From assembly GCF_004027225.2 (NCBI RefSeq), contig NC_044278.2:80612923-80676922 (forward strand): a stretch of DNA of 64,000 nucleotides, read 5' to 3'. Position numbers and translations under genes: made by a program. Shown piece by piece: positions 24,301-33,544 of the stretch; the stretch's first letter is position 1; each line of letters starts with the position of its first letter. Under the pieces are notes generated by a model. That model saw only the letters and a list, made by a program, of their open reading frames with translations, was not told the origin of the DNA and ran no database searches. Source of the DNA: Strigops habroptila (lineage: Eukaryota; Chordata; Aves; Psittaciformes; Psittacidae).

Positions 24301-25950
24301 CTGAGCCTGGCGCTGGAGCAGCTTCTCCAGGCTGCCGGCGTCCAGTGTCGTTGCCTTGGCAAGGGGGAAAGAGCAGAAGGTGAGGAGCGATGCAGCTGAT
24401 GCTGGGCTGGGGCAGCCCCTGGGGGCAGAGCAGGGACAGGAGGGACACTCACAGCATTGCGGCCACTCAGCTCCTTGAGCACCAGCTTGATGGAGGGCAG
24501 CTGGGTGACCCGGGCTCCCTGCACTCCTTCTGGTGGCCTGTGCATGGGGAAGGGGCAGAGAAAGAGCTGAGTGAGACCCAAGCCAGCTCTTCCCTCTGCT
24601 GCCAGCCTGGGGAGCGCTTCCACACTGCCCAGAACAGCTGGTGCTGCCCGGCAGTGGAGTGGGAGCAGCGGCAGTGGTGAGGATGGGGCTGGGCAGGTGT
24701 TGGCTGGACACAGCTGGATGAAGCAGCTCCGCCAGATGTGCCCACTCAGCAGTGGGGACACCTCAGCCTGCAGCTGTGGGGTCACCTATGGCTGCAGCTG
24801 TGGGGACACCTCTGCCCCGCTCAGAAGAGGTGTCTCCATATTTTGGGATGCCACACTTGTAGCATCCCCCCATGATGGGGTCATGGGCTGCCCAGGCTGC
24901 AGTGCCAGGCAGGGCTTACCCAAGGAGGGCTTTGACCCACAGCTCTTTCACCGCCCGGGAGCTGTCAAAAGAGAGGAGAAACAGCCTGAGTGCCCGCTGT
25001 ACCCCAGCCTGCGGGCAGAGGCAGGTGTGGGGACGGCCATAGGGTCAGGACGATGCCCCATGGGGCAGGACAGAGGTGCTGCCCACCCCTCCGGTGGGAT
25101 GTAGCACCGAGACTAACCAGAAGGTGACAATGCAGGAGCCGCAGGGCCAGAGGAAGACGAGGGAGCTGCCGGTCTTCCCTTCCTCCTCCTTCTTCTCAGC
25201 AGCATCCCCTGCTGACCCGTTCCCGCTGCTCAGCACCTGGAGCAGGCCCAGGGCCAGGCAGAGCTGCGGGCGCGGGGTGCTGCCACGTCTGCAGAGAGGA
25301 GCGGCAGGGAGTGACCTGGAGGTGGCCGAGCCCGCTGGCTCCGCTCTAGCGCCCGCCTGCCACGGGCACGGGCACGGGTGCATCCAGCACCAGGGTGCTG
25401 GGGGCCTGGGGCTGCTCGTTGGTTCTCCCTGCCCTGGTGCCCTGGTGCCAGGGCCAGGGCTTGGGAGGAAAGGCAGCTGGGCTCTGCGAGTCTTACTTGG
25501 TCTTGGCGATGACCACGCTGTCCCTGAAGAGGAGGAGGTCCCTCTTCTTCTTCTGGCCGTGGCCCTGGGCCACCCGCACGCGCTCCCGCAGCAGCAGCTC
25601 GGGCGATGCCGGGTCGGGCTCACGTTGCTGCTCGGGGCCAGGGTCGTCCCTGCAGAGCAGACGGCGTCGGGCATGAGCAAGGCGGCTGCTGCGGGGCCCG
25701 GCTGCGCCGGCGCGTCCCCGAGCTGTGGGGGAACCCACCTGGACCCACAGCAGCAGAGCCACTGGCCCATCCTGGCAGGGCTGGGAGAAGATGCACGAGA
25801 TATAAACTCGTGTGTAAAACACACAGAGTGGGAGTGCTCCTCTACAGGAGGTTTGCACCCCCAGTGCCGCCGGTGCTGCCGAACACAGCACCGTCTCTGC
25901 AGGCACTGGGGCCGTTGCTGGGCCAGCACCTTGATATAATGGAACACCAT
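21089..25950 (-). CDS. ARHGAP20-like Rho GTPase-activating protein gene (multi-exon; whole locus)
   Basis: Minus-strand gene in a GC-rich block. Twelve exons with GT/AG borders and compatible phases join into one open frame of 515 codons from ATG 25950 to 22188. Going 5' to 3' they give a Cys-rich leader, the second half of a PH domain, part of an RA-like region, a basic-aromatic linker typical of ARHGAP20, and a full RhoGAP domain. RhoGAP domains stimulate GTP hydrolysis by Rho-family GTPases using an arginine finger; here GIFR and the Asn of KMTARNLA are kept. Introns are small (about 90-450 bases), so this is not a processed retrocopy. ARHGAP20 does not neighbour KCTD12 in mammals. The human protein is about 1190 residues; this copy has a much shorter tail. 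TAGAP is the closest alternative family, but the PH/RA parts favour ARHGAP20. Whether it is functional is unknown. Exons are listed separately. Confidence 0.75.
21621..21770 (-). CDS. ARHGAP20-like, candidate C-terminal exon (frame uncertain)
   Basis: 150 bases between GTTGCCAG and GTATGT. In the frame set by the previous exon it is open for 50 codons, but the residues look unstructured. In another frame it reads TRKRKATCEDGSDGQPVIKK, which looks more like protein, and stops at 21658. A frameshift or a missed exon may explain this. An extra possible exon at 21853-21908 would introduce an early stop if included. Confidence 0.35.
22188..22313 (-). CDS. ARHGAP20-like exon: end of RhoGAP domain
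   Basis: 126 bases, phase 0, between TGTGTGCAG and GTATGT. It starts VTQLVEFLIDHHEELLGEEV, matching the last helix of the RhoGAP domain (KKVSLLIQFLIENCLRIFGE). It continues into an acidic, Pro-rich tail. Confidence 0.88.
22491..22680 (-). CDS. ARHGAP20-like exon: RhoGAP domain with conserved KMTxxNLA
   Basis: 190 bases between TTCCCTCAG and GTAGCT. It encodes ASKLPEANLLLLRHLLSLLH, then KMTARNLAICLGPNLLSPP, the RhoGAP signature with the Asn that helps bind the GTPase, and ends DVLVQEMGK. No stop or frameshift is present. Confidence 0.9.
23043..23152 (-). CDS. ARHGAP20-like exon: RhoGAP domain, middle
   Basis: 110 bases between CACTGCAG and GTAAGT. It encodes DLLRKIPSKLLDVQLYEEWM and further residues, matching DFLRNIPGSIFSSDLYDHWV of ARHGAP20, the typical LRxxPxxL helix of RhoGAP domains. 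It ends two bases into a Glu codon. Confidence 0.88.
23327..23488 (-). CDS. ARHGAP20-like exon: RhoGAP domain with arginine finger
   Basis: 162 bases, phase 0 at both ends, acceptor GCCCTCAG and donor GTGAGC. The 54 residues include LLALLNEHGPSTEGIFRLAA, where the Arg of GIFR is the catalytic arginine finger of RhoGAP domains, then EIREALDSGVEVQL and LLLAVIFK. This is the best-conserved block of the gene. Confidence 0.9.
23575..23638. repeat. (GGGAT)n array in an intron of the ARHGAP20-like gene
   Basis: About 12 units of GGGAT with GGGGT and GAAT variants, between the exons at 23662 and 23488. The minus strand reads ATCCC. It appears to be a polymorphism-prone pentanucleotide array. Confidence 0.95.
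23662..23834 (-). CDS. ARHGAP20-like exon: basic linker and start of RhoGAP domain
   Basis: 173 bases from the acceptor CCCTTGGCAG to the donor GTAAGC. It encodes TRRSRRRLPWPFAWPRTSA, matching the KRRRSLINWAFWRGSS linker of ARHGAP20. Then comes GALFGRALAALCSQDGTLPQ, matching GQLFGISLPNLCENDNLPKP at the start of the RhoGAP domain. The alternative acceptor is three bases later (23831). Confidence 0.75.
24108..24174 (-). CDS. ARHGAP20-like, candidate exon in the eroded RA region
   Basis: 67 bases between TTCTTGCAG and GTGAGT. It is open in the frame given by the exon before and leaves the one base needed by the exon after. The residues (AGAKQLTPPVPSG...) do not resemble the RA domain. The alternative frame contains VEADVATWM, which looks more like the SEDDYQLWV of ARHGAP20. 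The real exon structure between 24300 and 23835 is therefore uncertain, and part of the RA domain seems to be missing or frameshifted. Confidence 0.35.
24301..24354 (-). CDS. ARHGAP20-like exon: RA-like region continued
   Basis: 54 bases (TTGCCAAG acceptor, GTCAGG donor) encoding ATTLDAGSLEKLLQRQAQ. This fits the strand-helix part of the RA domain (KTIAISNSDTANEVINMALQ in ARHGAP20). It starts and ends in phase 0. Confidence 0.7.
24453..24537 (-). CDS. ARHGAP20-like exon: start of RA-like region
   Basis: 85 bases between GCACAG and GTGAGT. It encodes PPEGVQGARVTQLPSIKLVL followed by KELSGRNA. The PSIKLVLKELSG stretch matches the first strand of the Ras-association region of ARHGAP20 (KSIPLKIFAKDIG). 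Confidence 0.75.
24920..24961 (-). CDS. ARHGAP20-like exon: end of PH domain helix
   Basis: A 42-base exon (TTTGACAG acceptor, GTAAGC donor). It encodes SRAVKELWVKALLG, equivalent to SPEQKDLWLSLLQ of ARHGAP20, the C-terminal PH helix with its conserved Trp. It is too short to be found as an open frame alone. Confidence 0.75.
25118..25288 (-). CDS. ARHGAP20-like exon: PH domain, second half
   Basis: 171 bases between CTCTGCAG and GTTAGT. It begins by completing the Lys codon, carries LALGLLQVLSSGNGS, a charged EKKEEEGK insert, and SSLVFLWPCGSCIVTFW, which matches the SFVLGWPTVNFVATF strand pair of ARHGAP20. The order and phase agree with the previous exon. Confidence 0.8.
25497..25649 (-). 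CDS. ARHGAP20-like exon: PH domain, first half
   Basis: Acceptor CTCTGCAG and donor GTAAGA frame 153 bases. The residues include LLLRERVRVAQG followed by KKKRDLLLFRDSVVIAKT. The latter matches the PH-domain strands that read RHLFLFNDLFVVAK in ARHGAP20. The exon ends two bases into a Lys codon. Confidence 0.8.
25739..25950 (-). CDS. ARHGAP20-like, candidate first coding exon
   Basis: An ATG in good context (GTCACCATGG) opens a 212-base frame ending at CCAG|GTGGGT. It leaves two bases (AG) that combine with the first base of the next exon to give Arg, so the phase fits. The 70 encoded residues begin MVFHYIKVLAQQ and are rich in Cys, Arg and His. They do not resemble the human ARHGAP20 N-terminus as I know it, so this exon could be wrong or newly acquired. 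Upstream exons may have been lost: CR1 sequence begins only about 230 bases further up. Confidence 0.4.
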
Positions 25951-26179
25951 GGTGACCTCACAACGTGGGGAATGTGGGGGCCCAGGTGGGGCAGGGCCCT
26001 GTGGGGCTATCCCCAGGATGCCCATGTCCAGCCCCGGCCCCAGGGACTGCTCCCTTACAACTGCAGTGTCCACCAATGGAAAGTCACGGCTCCTGCAGCT
26101 TCTCCAGGCTGCTGTGGAGCCGTGGTCTTGGGACTCACGGGACCAGGGAGCCCCAGGTCTACCCTGCACATGGAAGACT

Positions 26180-27046
26180 GAGGCAAAGCAAAAGCATTAA
26201 ATGCCTCTGTCTTTTCTTCATCCCCAGGTTTCATGGAGCATCTTCATCAAGTGTCCCTCTGAGACTTTCTTTAGGCCTCCTCTTGCTATGAGCATACTTC
26301 AGAAAGCCTTTTGTTGTTGTCTGGCAGAACACTGTCCAGTTTCATCTCTCGTTGAGCTTTGGCCGTTCGTGGTGTCTCTGTCCGTGTGTGAGCCACAGCT
26401 CAGTAGTCTTCCTGGGAAGCTCGACCTTGCCTCTAGAGAGCATACAACTTCTGTTCCCACCCCAGTTCCAGGAGGAGTTCCAAGCTGCTCTTCTGCCGCA
26501 CTTGCTCGACTTCCCTTGACACGATGGGGTTGCTGCTCCTGGTCTTTCCAAAGGTGGTTCTTTAAAAGTGACCAGGTCTCATGGACCCCTAAATCCTCAA
26601 AAGCACATTCCCAGGGAACACTGAAATAAGCTCCCTGAGTAGCTTGAAGTTTGCCCTTTTAATGTCCAGGGAAGCATTTGTGCTGAACTTCTTTCTCATG
26701 ACGCCCAAAATTTTGAGCTCAAGGTCTTTGGGATTACAATGGCCAAAACAGCCTCCTACCACCACCTCTCCCACTAGTCCTTGATTCACAAAGAGCAAGT
26801 CTAGGAGGGCACCTTTCCTAGTTGGCTCACAGAGTACTCGTGTAAAGAAATTACCTTCAATAAACACTATGCTATTCCCAGCTGAGGTGTGAGAAATTGA
26901 AATTTCCCCTAAGGACAAGGGCTACCTATCCAGAGGTTTCTCCTAATTGCCTTTACAATAACTCATCAGTGCTATTGTCCTGGCTGGGTGATCGCTAGTA
27001 GACACCCACAGGGGCATCTTCTTTGTTTTCTACCCCCTTAATCCTT
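26180..27046 (-). mobile_element. CR1 LINE ORF2 fragment (endonuclease end and linker), minus strand
   Basis: On the minus strand, with a few stops and frameshifts, one reads RSPSQDNSTDELL, then GNFFTRVLCEPTRKGALLDL and GLVGEVVVGG, the C-terminal half of the CR1 endonuclease. A decayed linker follows (KAFxSML, ending near CFCFASVF, equivalent to FNAFFASVF). It lies between the GC-rich gene block and repeat A2. Both of its ends are truncated, so neither the 5' start nor the 3' octamer tail is present. Confidence 0.85.
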
Positions 27047-27052
27047 CATTCG

Positions 27053-27436
27053 ATTGTGTTTGAAATTACCCATCAACTCAGAAGTTCTTAAGGGGGATAG
27101 ATGTCCACCGAAATGAACAAGGCAAGTGTATGAGCCTTATTTCCTTAGGAGGCAAGGCTGACAAGAAATTACTGCAATTAGTGTCTGGCACTGTCTATAT
27201 AAAACCTTTTGTCAAAGGAGGACAGAGTAGCCCAAGTGCACTAAATCCCTATAGACTGAGGAGGCGAGCAGTCACGCTTACTTTTGTGCCACTGGCCAGT
27301 CAGCCAAACAAATGGGTGGCCTAAAATGTCTTAATAATATTTCCATCCTCCAGATTTCTGCAGTGTTTTCAAGTGTAGCCTGACACCTTTGAGTCTTGTT
27401 ACAACAGCCATTCTTGTCTGCCTGTCTTAAACCTGT
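27053..27436 (+). repeat. Duplicated segment A, copy 2 (A2)
   Basis: Second copy of the 19309-19692 segment, starting at ATTGTGTTTGAAATTACC, with the TATA-like CTATATAAAACC near 27200. In this copy the shared open frame stops after PNKWVA because of a C-to-A change making TAA. It is not followed by segment B; the sequence turns into CAGCTGGTACC and an unrelated 6.1 kb stretch. Confidence 0.9.
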
Positions 27437-27556
27437 CAGCTGGTACCTCTGTTGGAGGGACTTTCTGTTATGAATATGGAGCTTTTAGGACTCATTCTGC
27501 CCTTCTGGCTGGCAAAAATGGATTGAAATGTGCAGGAAAGGCTAGATTTGACACAG

Positions 27557-27642
27557 TTCTTATTCTTTGTTGTCTTTATTCTTATTCTTATTATTCTTAT
27601 TCTTATCCTTATTCTTATCCTTATCCTTATTCTTATTCTTCT
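27557..27642. repeat. (ATTCTT)n / (ATCCTT)n microsatellite
   Basis: About 13 units of a pyrimidine-rich hexamer on the plus strand, with C variants in the middle. Confidence 0.95.
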
Positions 27643-28969
27643 TAAATATTATTATTCTAGAAAACCTTCACCATAGTTGTCAATGAAAAAATAGTGGAAA
27701 TATTTATTAAAAAAAGTACTAGCCTTTAGTTTTATGGCACTGAATGCTAATTTTGTTTTTCATGATAATGAGCTGCATGTGTTTTTCCCCTTGCAGTGAA
27801 CTGTGCTAGGTGTAAGGCTCTGCTGCTAAACAAAGCTATCTTGTATGATTGCTGAAGCCTTAATACTGCCATTGCAAGCAGTCTGTTGGAAACATGCAAC
27901 ACAACTGCTGAGACAGTCATAACCACAGTCAAATTATCACATTTCTTCCCTATTCACTCTCCTCTGTGTTCAAACTGGAATAAAATTAAGCTCTGTTATC
28001 CATTTCTTGTTCTAAAAGCTTTTTTGCACATACTATGGAGTATTTGATACATCCATCAACACTGCTGGCAACAGCGAGTCAGAGTTTTGAAGGGGATTTA
28101 TTTCCTTGTGAGAAAAGAAGAGCTAGGAAAAATCCTTGCATGAAGTGGGAGCCGCCTCATGCAGTTGTGGGAAAATTTCTTGGTGTCACAAGAAATTCCA
28201 AGGTATTTTTCTGCCTAATCCAAATACTACATTCCCGCATTACTCCTATCTTGTAACACCACCCCACCCCCAAAAAGCTATAGTCCTTAACATAATTTGT
28301 TTTGTTCTAGGTCTTACTTGATACCATCGGGATGAAATAAATATTTTTCTTTTCCTTTAAAATCTCTCACTGGTTAGCTGCTGGGAAATGACAGTTAGCA
28401 GTATATCCTGCTTAGGAATGTCGGTTAGTATTTTATCATGCTTTTTAGTCTGACATTATATGAAAGGGAGGAAGTTCACACAGGAGTGTATAGGAATGAG
28501 CCGGTGTGTCCTGTGGTGTCAGTATGCAGATGATGCCCAGCTTCATATAGCCTCTGACTTGGCTTCTGCAGTTGAAAAATTTCCTCAGACTGGAATTTAA
28601 GTAACTGTGGACTCACTGAAGTTCGGCCAGAGAGGATGAGCATATCTAGACTGTGATCAAAAAGCAGATCCATCGATAAAGAGCACATGATCTATTATTT
28701 TCCTTTGTGATTTTGAGGTAAAGTCACAACCTTGGGTAGTTTACTGAGGAACAGGCTGTGATGTAAAAAAGCCAAACAAATGTAAAATAAAGGGAGAGCC
28801 CTTTCCTCCAGTCCTCTCCCTGTGCACACGTTCTTCAGGAGGGAGTGCAGTGCTGGTGTGATGGGAATGACCTTTTTTGGTTTCAGAGATTGCTGCTACC
28901 TCAGTTTTGGCTGTTTTTCTGGTTGTGGCTGAACTTTAGGGTCACACCAACACTTAGTAAAGGGCCCTT

Positions 28970-29045
28970 TAGCAGAACATATTGTCATAGCTATGTGACC
29001 TCCATAGTAGCAGAACATACTGTCATAACTATGTGACTTCCATAG
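28970..29045. repeat. 38-base tandem duplication
   Basis: Two adjacent copies starting TAGCAGAACATA (28970-29007 and 29008-29045) differ at only three positions (T/C, G/A, C/T). This is a recent local duplication. Confidence 0.9.
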
Positions 29046-30179
29046 ATGTGGATGTAGTCTGGTTTTGACTCAGATTTTCCAGATATCTTAGTGACAATCT
29101 TTCTCCTCATATTACAGCAAAGTCTGCGATTATTAGAAGACTGAAGATAATTTTTTTTTTCTTTGAAAGGGCAGAGATTGTGCCAGGAATATGACTTTTT
29201 TTCTTTTTTTTTTTTCCTTTAGAAAAGGATCCCAATTATGGATTTCCCTCCCTTTCCCCTCCCCCAAATCTGTAGTCTTGTACAAACACTCCCAATTTTC
29301 CTCACCTTGTAAAATTCAGTTCCACATCTTCGTGTGGCTGACAGCTCAAGACACGAGTATTTCGGGAAGCTGCAAGGACCAGGAGGTCTCGCAATGACTC
29401 ACAACTGCTACATGGCAATCCCTTCCTGCTGTGGTCCCTCTAGCTGTCAGAGCCAAGCCGGGTGGACAGCTGGGTCCCAGGCCCCAGGATGACCCACTGG
29501 ACCTGACCACTGCTGCCCCCTCTGACTTGCTTCCTCCCCGGCCATGACCAAAGTGTCTCAGTAGTCCCTAAGAGAGCATAGCCCCGCTCCTGGAGCCTTG
29601 CCTGAATAAAGGGGAGGCATTTGTATTCTGGTAAGCTCTGTGCATGGCAACAGCCACAGATTGGCACTTTTTCTAGACTTCTGACCCACTTATTTCCAGG
29701 ATTTGCTTTCACGGTGTGTACGTTATCTGCTGTCTTAGGGTACGTTTGGAACATGGGAAAGATTTAGCTGTTTACAGTAAGCTGCCTAATAGCTTATCTG
29801 CTGTGGCACTGGAGGGTGATAAAGGCAACTCAGCTAAAAATAGTTTTACAGTTCCTTAAAATGTTGGGGTCTGAATAAACCATGAAAAATGCTGCATAAA
29901 GTAGAATAAAACTGGGTAAAGGCACCTTTTGTTCTATAGGCTTTATTAGTTTTGCTGGAGCACCAGCATGTTTATCCACTTGGAATTGCTCGTGTCATCT
30001 TAAAGGCTGGAGAGCATTCAGTTGCAGATACCTGGACCAAACAGTCATGTTTCTTTAGAAAATGTTAGAGGAAGAGCACATGTATACAAATGCTCCAGTT
30101 TTTGTGTTTCTAAAATAAAAATTTGTAGGTTGATTGCAGAGTTGAAGATTGGATGTTTTTCAACACATCACCTCCTAGG

Positions 30180-30295
30180 GTTTGAGGACAGAAAGAAATG
30201 TCTAGATCATCTAGTCTGCTATTCTACATAGCATCCACTGCAGGGCTTCCCTGAACAGAGCCTTTAAATCAGGCAGAGAAATCTGTTAGACTGTC
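30180..30295 (-). mobile_element. Ancient CR1-like fragment (weak)
   Basis: GTCTAGATCATCTAGTCTGC, followed by GCAGGGCTTCCCTGAA about 30 bases later, resembles the reverse complement of the 3' end of an old sauropsid CR1 subfamily (TAGATCATCTAGTCTGACC). The match is short and degraded. Confidence 0.4.
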
Positions 30296-33200
30296 ATCTA
30301 GTCTCATGGACGATACTGCTGGTGAAAAAGAAGACATCTCAGTGCTCGATTAATTGTTCCTCTGCAAATGTCACCAGCTTTGGCTTCCAGCCAGAAGAGT
30401 CTGTAATGGTTTCCTCGCCGACACCATGAGGCTGGAGAGAGCGTTCTGTAGGAGAGTATGTATGGAGAGAGGCAGTTCATTAGATCTAAATCTGGGGATG
30501 AACTACCTTCTCTTTTTCTTCGGTTCCCTGCCACTTGTCCCTGTAACCAGTTTTGTGTTGGCACTGCTTAAGTGGCCATGGGGTGAACCAATTCAGGGAC
30601 CTGGTGCAGATGAAAACCTTAGGCAAATAGAAACTGGCAGGTTAGCTGTCAACCAGAGCAGCTCCCTGAACTGGCTCATAGCATAATGAAGTTACTGGTG
30701 CCAGGACAAATGGTCTGATAACTACACAGAGTGAGCTCTGTCAGTAAGGCATGGTTTCTAGTCCTTCAGTCATCTCATGACTCTTCTCGACATCCTCTTC
30801 AATTTATCAACATCTTCTGAAGTGCTGATTTCAGGTACTGCTCATTCTAGTAAGGGAACGCACTAAAGCAAAGTAAAATTTCCCTGTCCTACCCCATGTT
30901 TTTACATTCATCTGTCCAAGGTTTGCATTGGCAGTCCCAGGGATCTAAGAGTCACTGGAGTTTACGCTCAGTAAACCACCACTGTGAGGACCTGTCCTCC
31001 AAATGTTGTCCCAGTTATCAGTCCAAATGCAAGGTGATGCATAAGGTGTTTTCTTATTAAACATTATACCACTGTTTAACTTCTAACAATTAAATAGCTT
31101 TAAAAAGCAAAGCAAAACTAAAGCAAGATCTATTTTCTACACATCCATTTTGGTGGACATTATTACTGTGTCATATGAATGTTCATATATGACATCCATA
31201 TATAACTATATGACATTCATATAACTAGTTTCTTACTAGTTATTACATTGGATAGGTTGCTTTCATCTAGATAAATGGATGGCTGAGGATTGATGACAGG
31301 CTGGAAGTCTTCAAGTTCCGAAATTACCCAAGTTTTTAACCACTGTCTTCAAACAGAAACAGTTTGCTCATTTTTTTCCCTTGCTTTGGAGCTTCCCCAG
31401 GCTTCTGAGACTTTCCGCATCAGACACTGGATGTAAATTGGCCAGATGTGATTAAAAGAAATACTTGTTGCTCATCTTTTTTGGATTAGGCTCAGAAGGG
31501 AAATAGTTCATTATTCTCCACAGACCTGCAGAGCAAAATATTTATACTTTTCCTGAACTAACAAGCCTCCAACTTCCATCTAGTAATGAATCAATACAAT
31601 TTTCCACATTGTTCCTAATAAAATTAGATAATTTTATTTTTAATCATGCTGACTGCTACTTTCTTTGTTCTCTTTTTCCTCACCTTATTGAATTTATACA
31701 ATGCGATTAGTACAGCATTTGGAATTTATAGCTCAGATCTTGATTCATACAGGTTGTGATAGCCTTCTCTTTCCCTATTAGAGTTTGTATTTATGACTTT
31801 TTAATAGGAGGTATCTGGATCCTGTCCTGGGATGTACTGGGTAACTGTAACTCCTACTGCTCTCAATAAAAGGTGCTGTCACTGCAGGATGTACGTAATG
31901 ATTTAGACAAAAACCGTGCTCTTTCTCCATTTACAGAGTCACCCAAGAACATTGCCAATGTGTGTTTTGGAGTCCGACACATGTGGAACACAGCTCATTC
32001 CTTTGCTCTTACCTGGACTTGCACTCACTGGAATTGGCATTTGGTTTTTTTTGAGGCCCTGCTTCCAATACATTCCTCCTCTACGTATGAGTTGGTTTGG
32101 AAATGAGAGGGACAACAAGGAAACTCAGCTGTGCTAAAGGCATGGGGCCAGGTAAGAGTCATCAGTGACAACTTCTTGGCTCCTAAGGGCTGTACTCTTT
32201 GCCTACCCACCCTTCATGGTGTGTGGAGGCTGATACTGCCTGGATAAGCAATAAACACTTAGCATTACAAAGCATAGGTTGTAGTAGGTTTCTCTTACTT
32301 TGTGTTCATTGGGTTACTCCTCAAGAGAAGGCCCTATTGTAGCTTTAATTCCCTCACTATCATCCCTACAGTCGTCCTCACCATTTTTCCTTTGATAGTC
32401 TCTTAACTAGCTCAATGTTCTTCTCACATTTTCATTTACAGAGTTGGATTACATAAAATTAGAGGAAGAAATGCTGCTTTAATTTAACATCCTTAGACAA
32501 TGTGAGATTACTTCTAACCGTAATGTTTATAGCAGCAAATGGGAATAAGAGTTGCTGGCTGAAATCAGCAAGTCATTCCCTTTGGAATATGGAATAACAG
32601 ACTATGTAGTTCTGAATAACTTGGTTGTAATCAAGCAAGAAAGTCTTCCTTATGTCAGAGTGGAGAAACCTACGCAGTACTGGTGTACCTACACAGTAGC
32701 TGCAATGTACCAGTTCAGTACAAATAGAATTGCACTCCTTTCCACTCGGCTTTACTTGTCTCAGGCTTTGCAAAAGAACTTGCACCTCTCCCATTATATT
32801 ATGTTTTTCCCCTTGACGCTGGTCTCTGATTTCTAGAGAATGTTATTATTATTTTGATAAGAAAATGATCTTTTCCATGGTTATTTTGTATATAAAAGAA
32901 AGAAAGAGATTTTATTTTCTTTTTAGTTTTGTGAAAGCCTTAGTCTTTTCCTCATGATTTATCATCTCTAATGTTATTTTATGAATTTAACATTTTTGAT
33001 GGTTAGATTTTTAGAAGATTTTTTAACCTGCCTGTTGTCTGCTCTCAGTCAAATTTAATGATCTTAATGGAGTAATCTTGAGGTTTTTACTGGAACAGCT
33101 AGAACCTGCAGCCAACATTGGCTTTATGGGACCAGGCAAATTCAAAATCGTGCACAGGTGCATCTACTTCATTCCTCTTTTGTTAAAATTCTCTTTCTCA

Positions 33201-33544
33201 CCATTTTATTTGAGTTTCCTTTTCCTGAAATCCCCTCATGGGACGCGCGTGCTGCTCTCTGCACGAGACCTCTCGTCGAAGGCACAGCGTATTATGATGG
33301 CAAGAAGGTCTCCTGAGTTACTGGAATGGATGGGACGGGGATAAGAATGCAGAATGGACTTGCATAAGCAGTACCTAGGGTCTTTGTTGATGTTGGCTTT
33401 GATACTGCGAGCATCCATTTCCCAGATATCCCTCCTCTCCCATCACGTGGGGAGCAAATACAGATTTCAAGACGGAAGAAAGAGCAGCGAGTCATGTTTA
33501 CCAAGATTGTGCTTATTTTTAGAAATAAAATCAGAATTGCACAT

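Larger units (their letters stand above)
27437..33544. other. 6.1 kb interval between repeats A2 and B2, no gene seen
   Basis: AT-rich non-coding DNA that is absent between A1 and B1. It contains an ATTCTT array, a 38-base tandem duplication and weak ancient CR1-like remains. Short open frames (up to about 110 codons, such as 30354-30686) have no recognisable domain. Confidence 0.6.

Noticed and set aside
25076-25939. Plus-strand 287-codon open frame
   Set aside because: It overlaps the PH-domain exons on the other strand, has no recognisable domain, and is explained by high GC.
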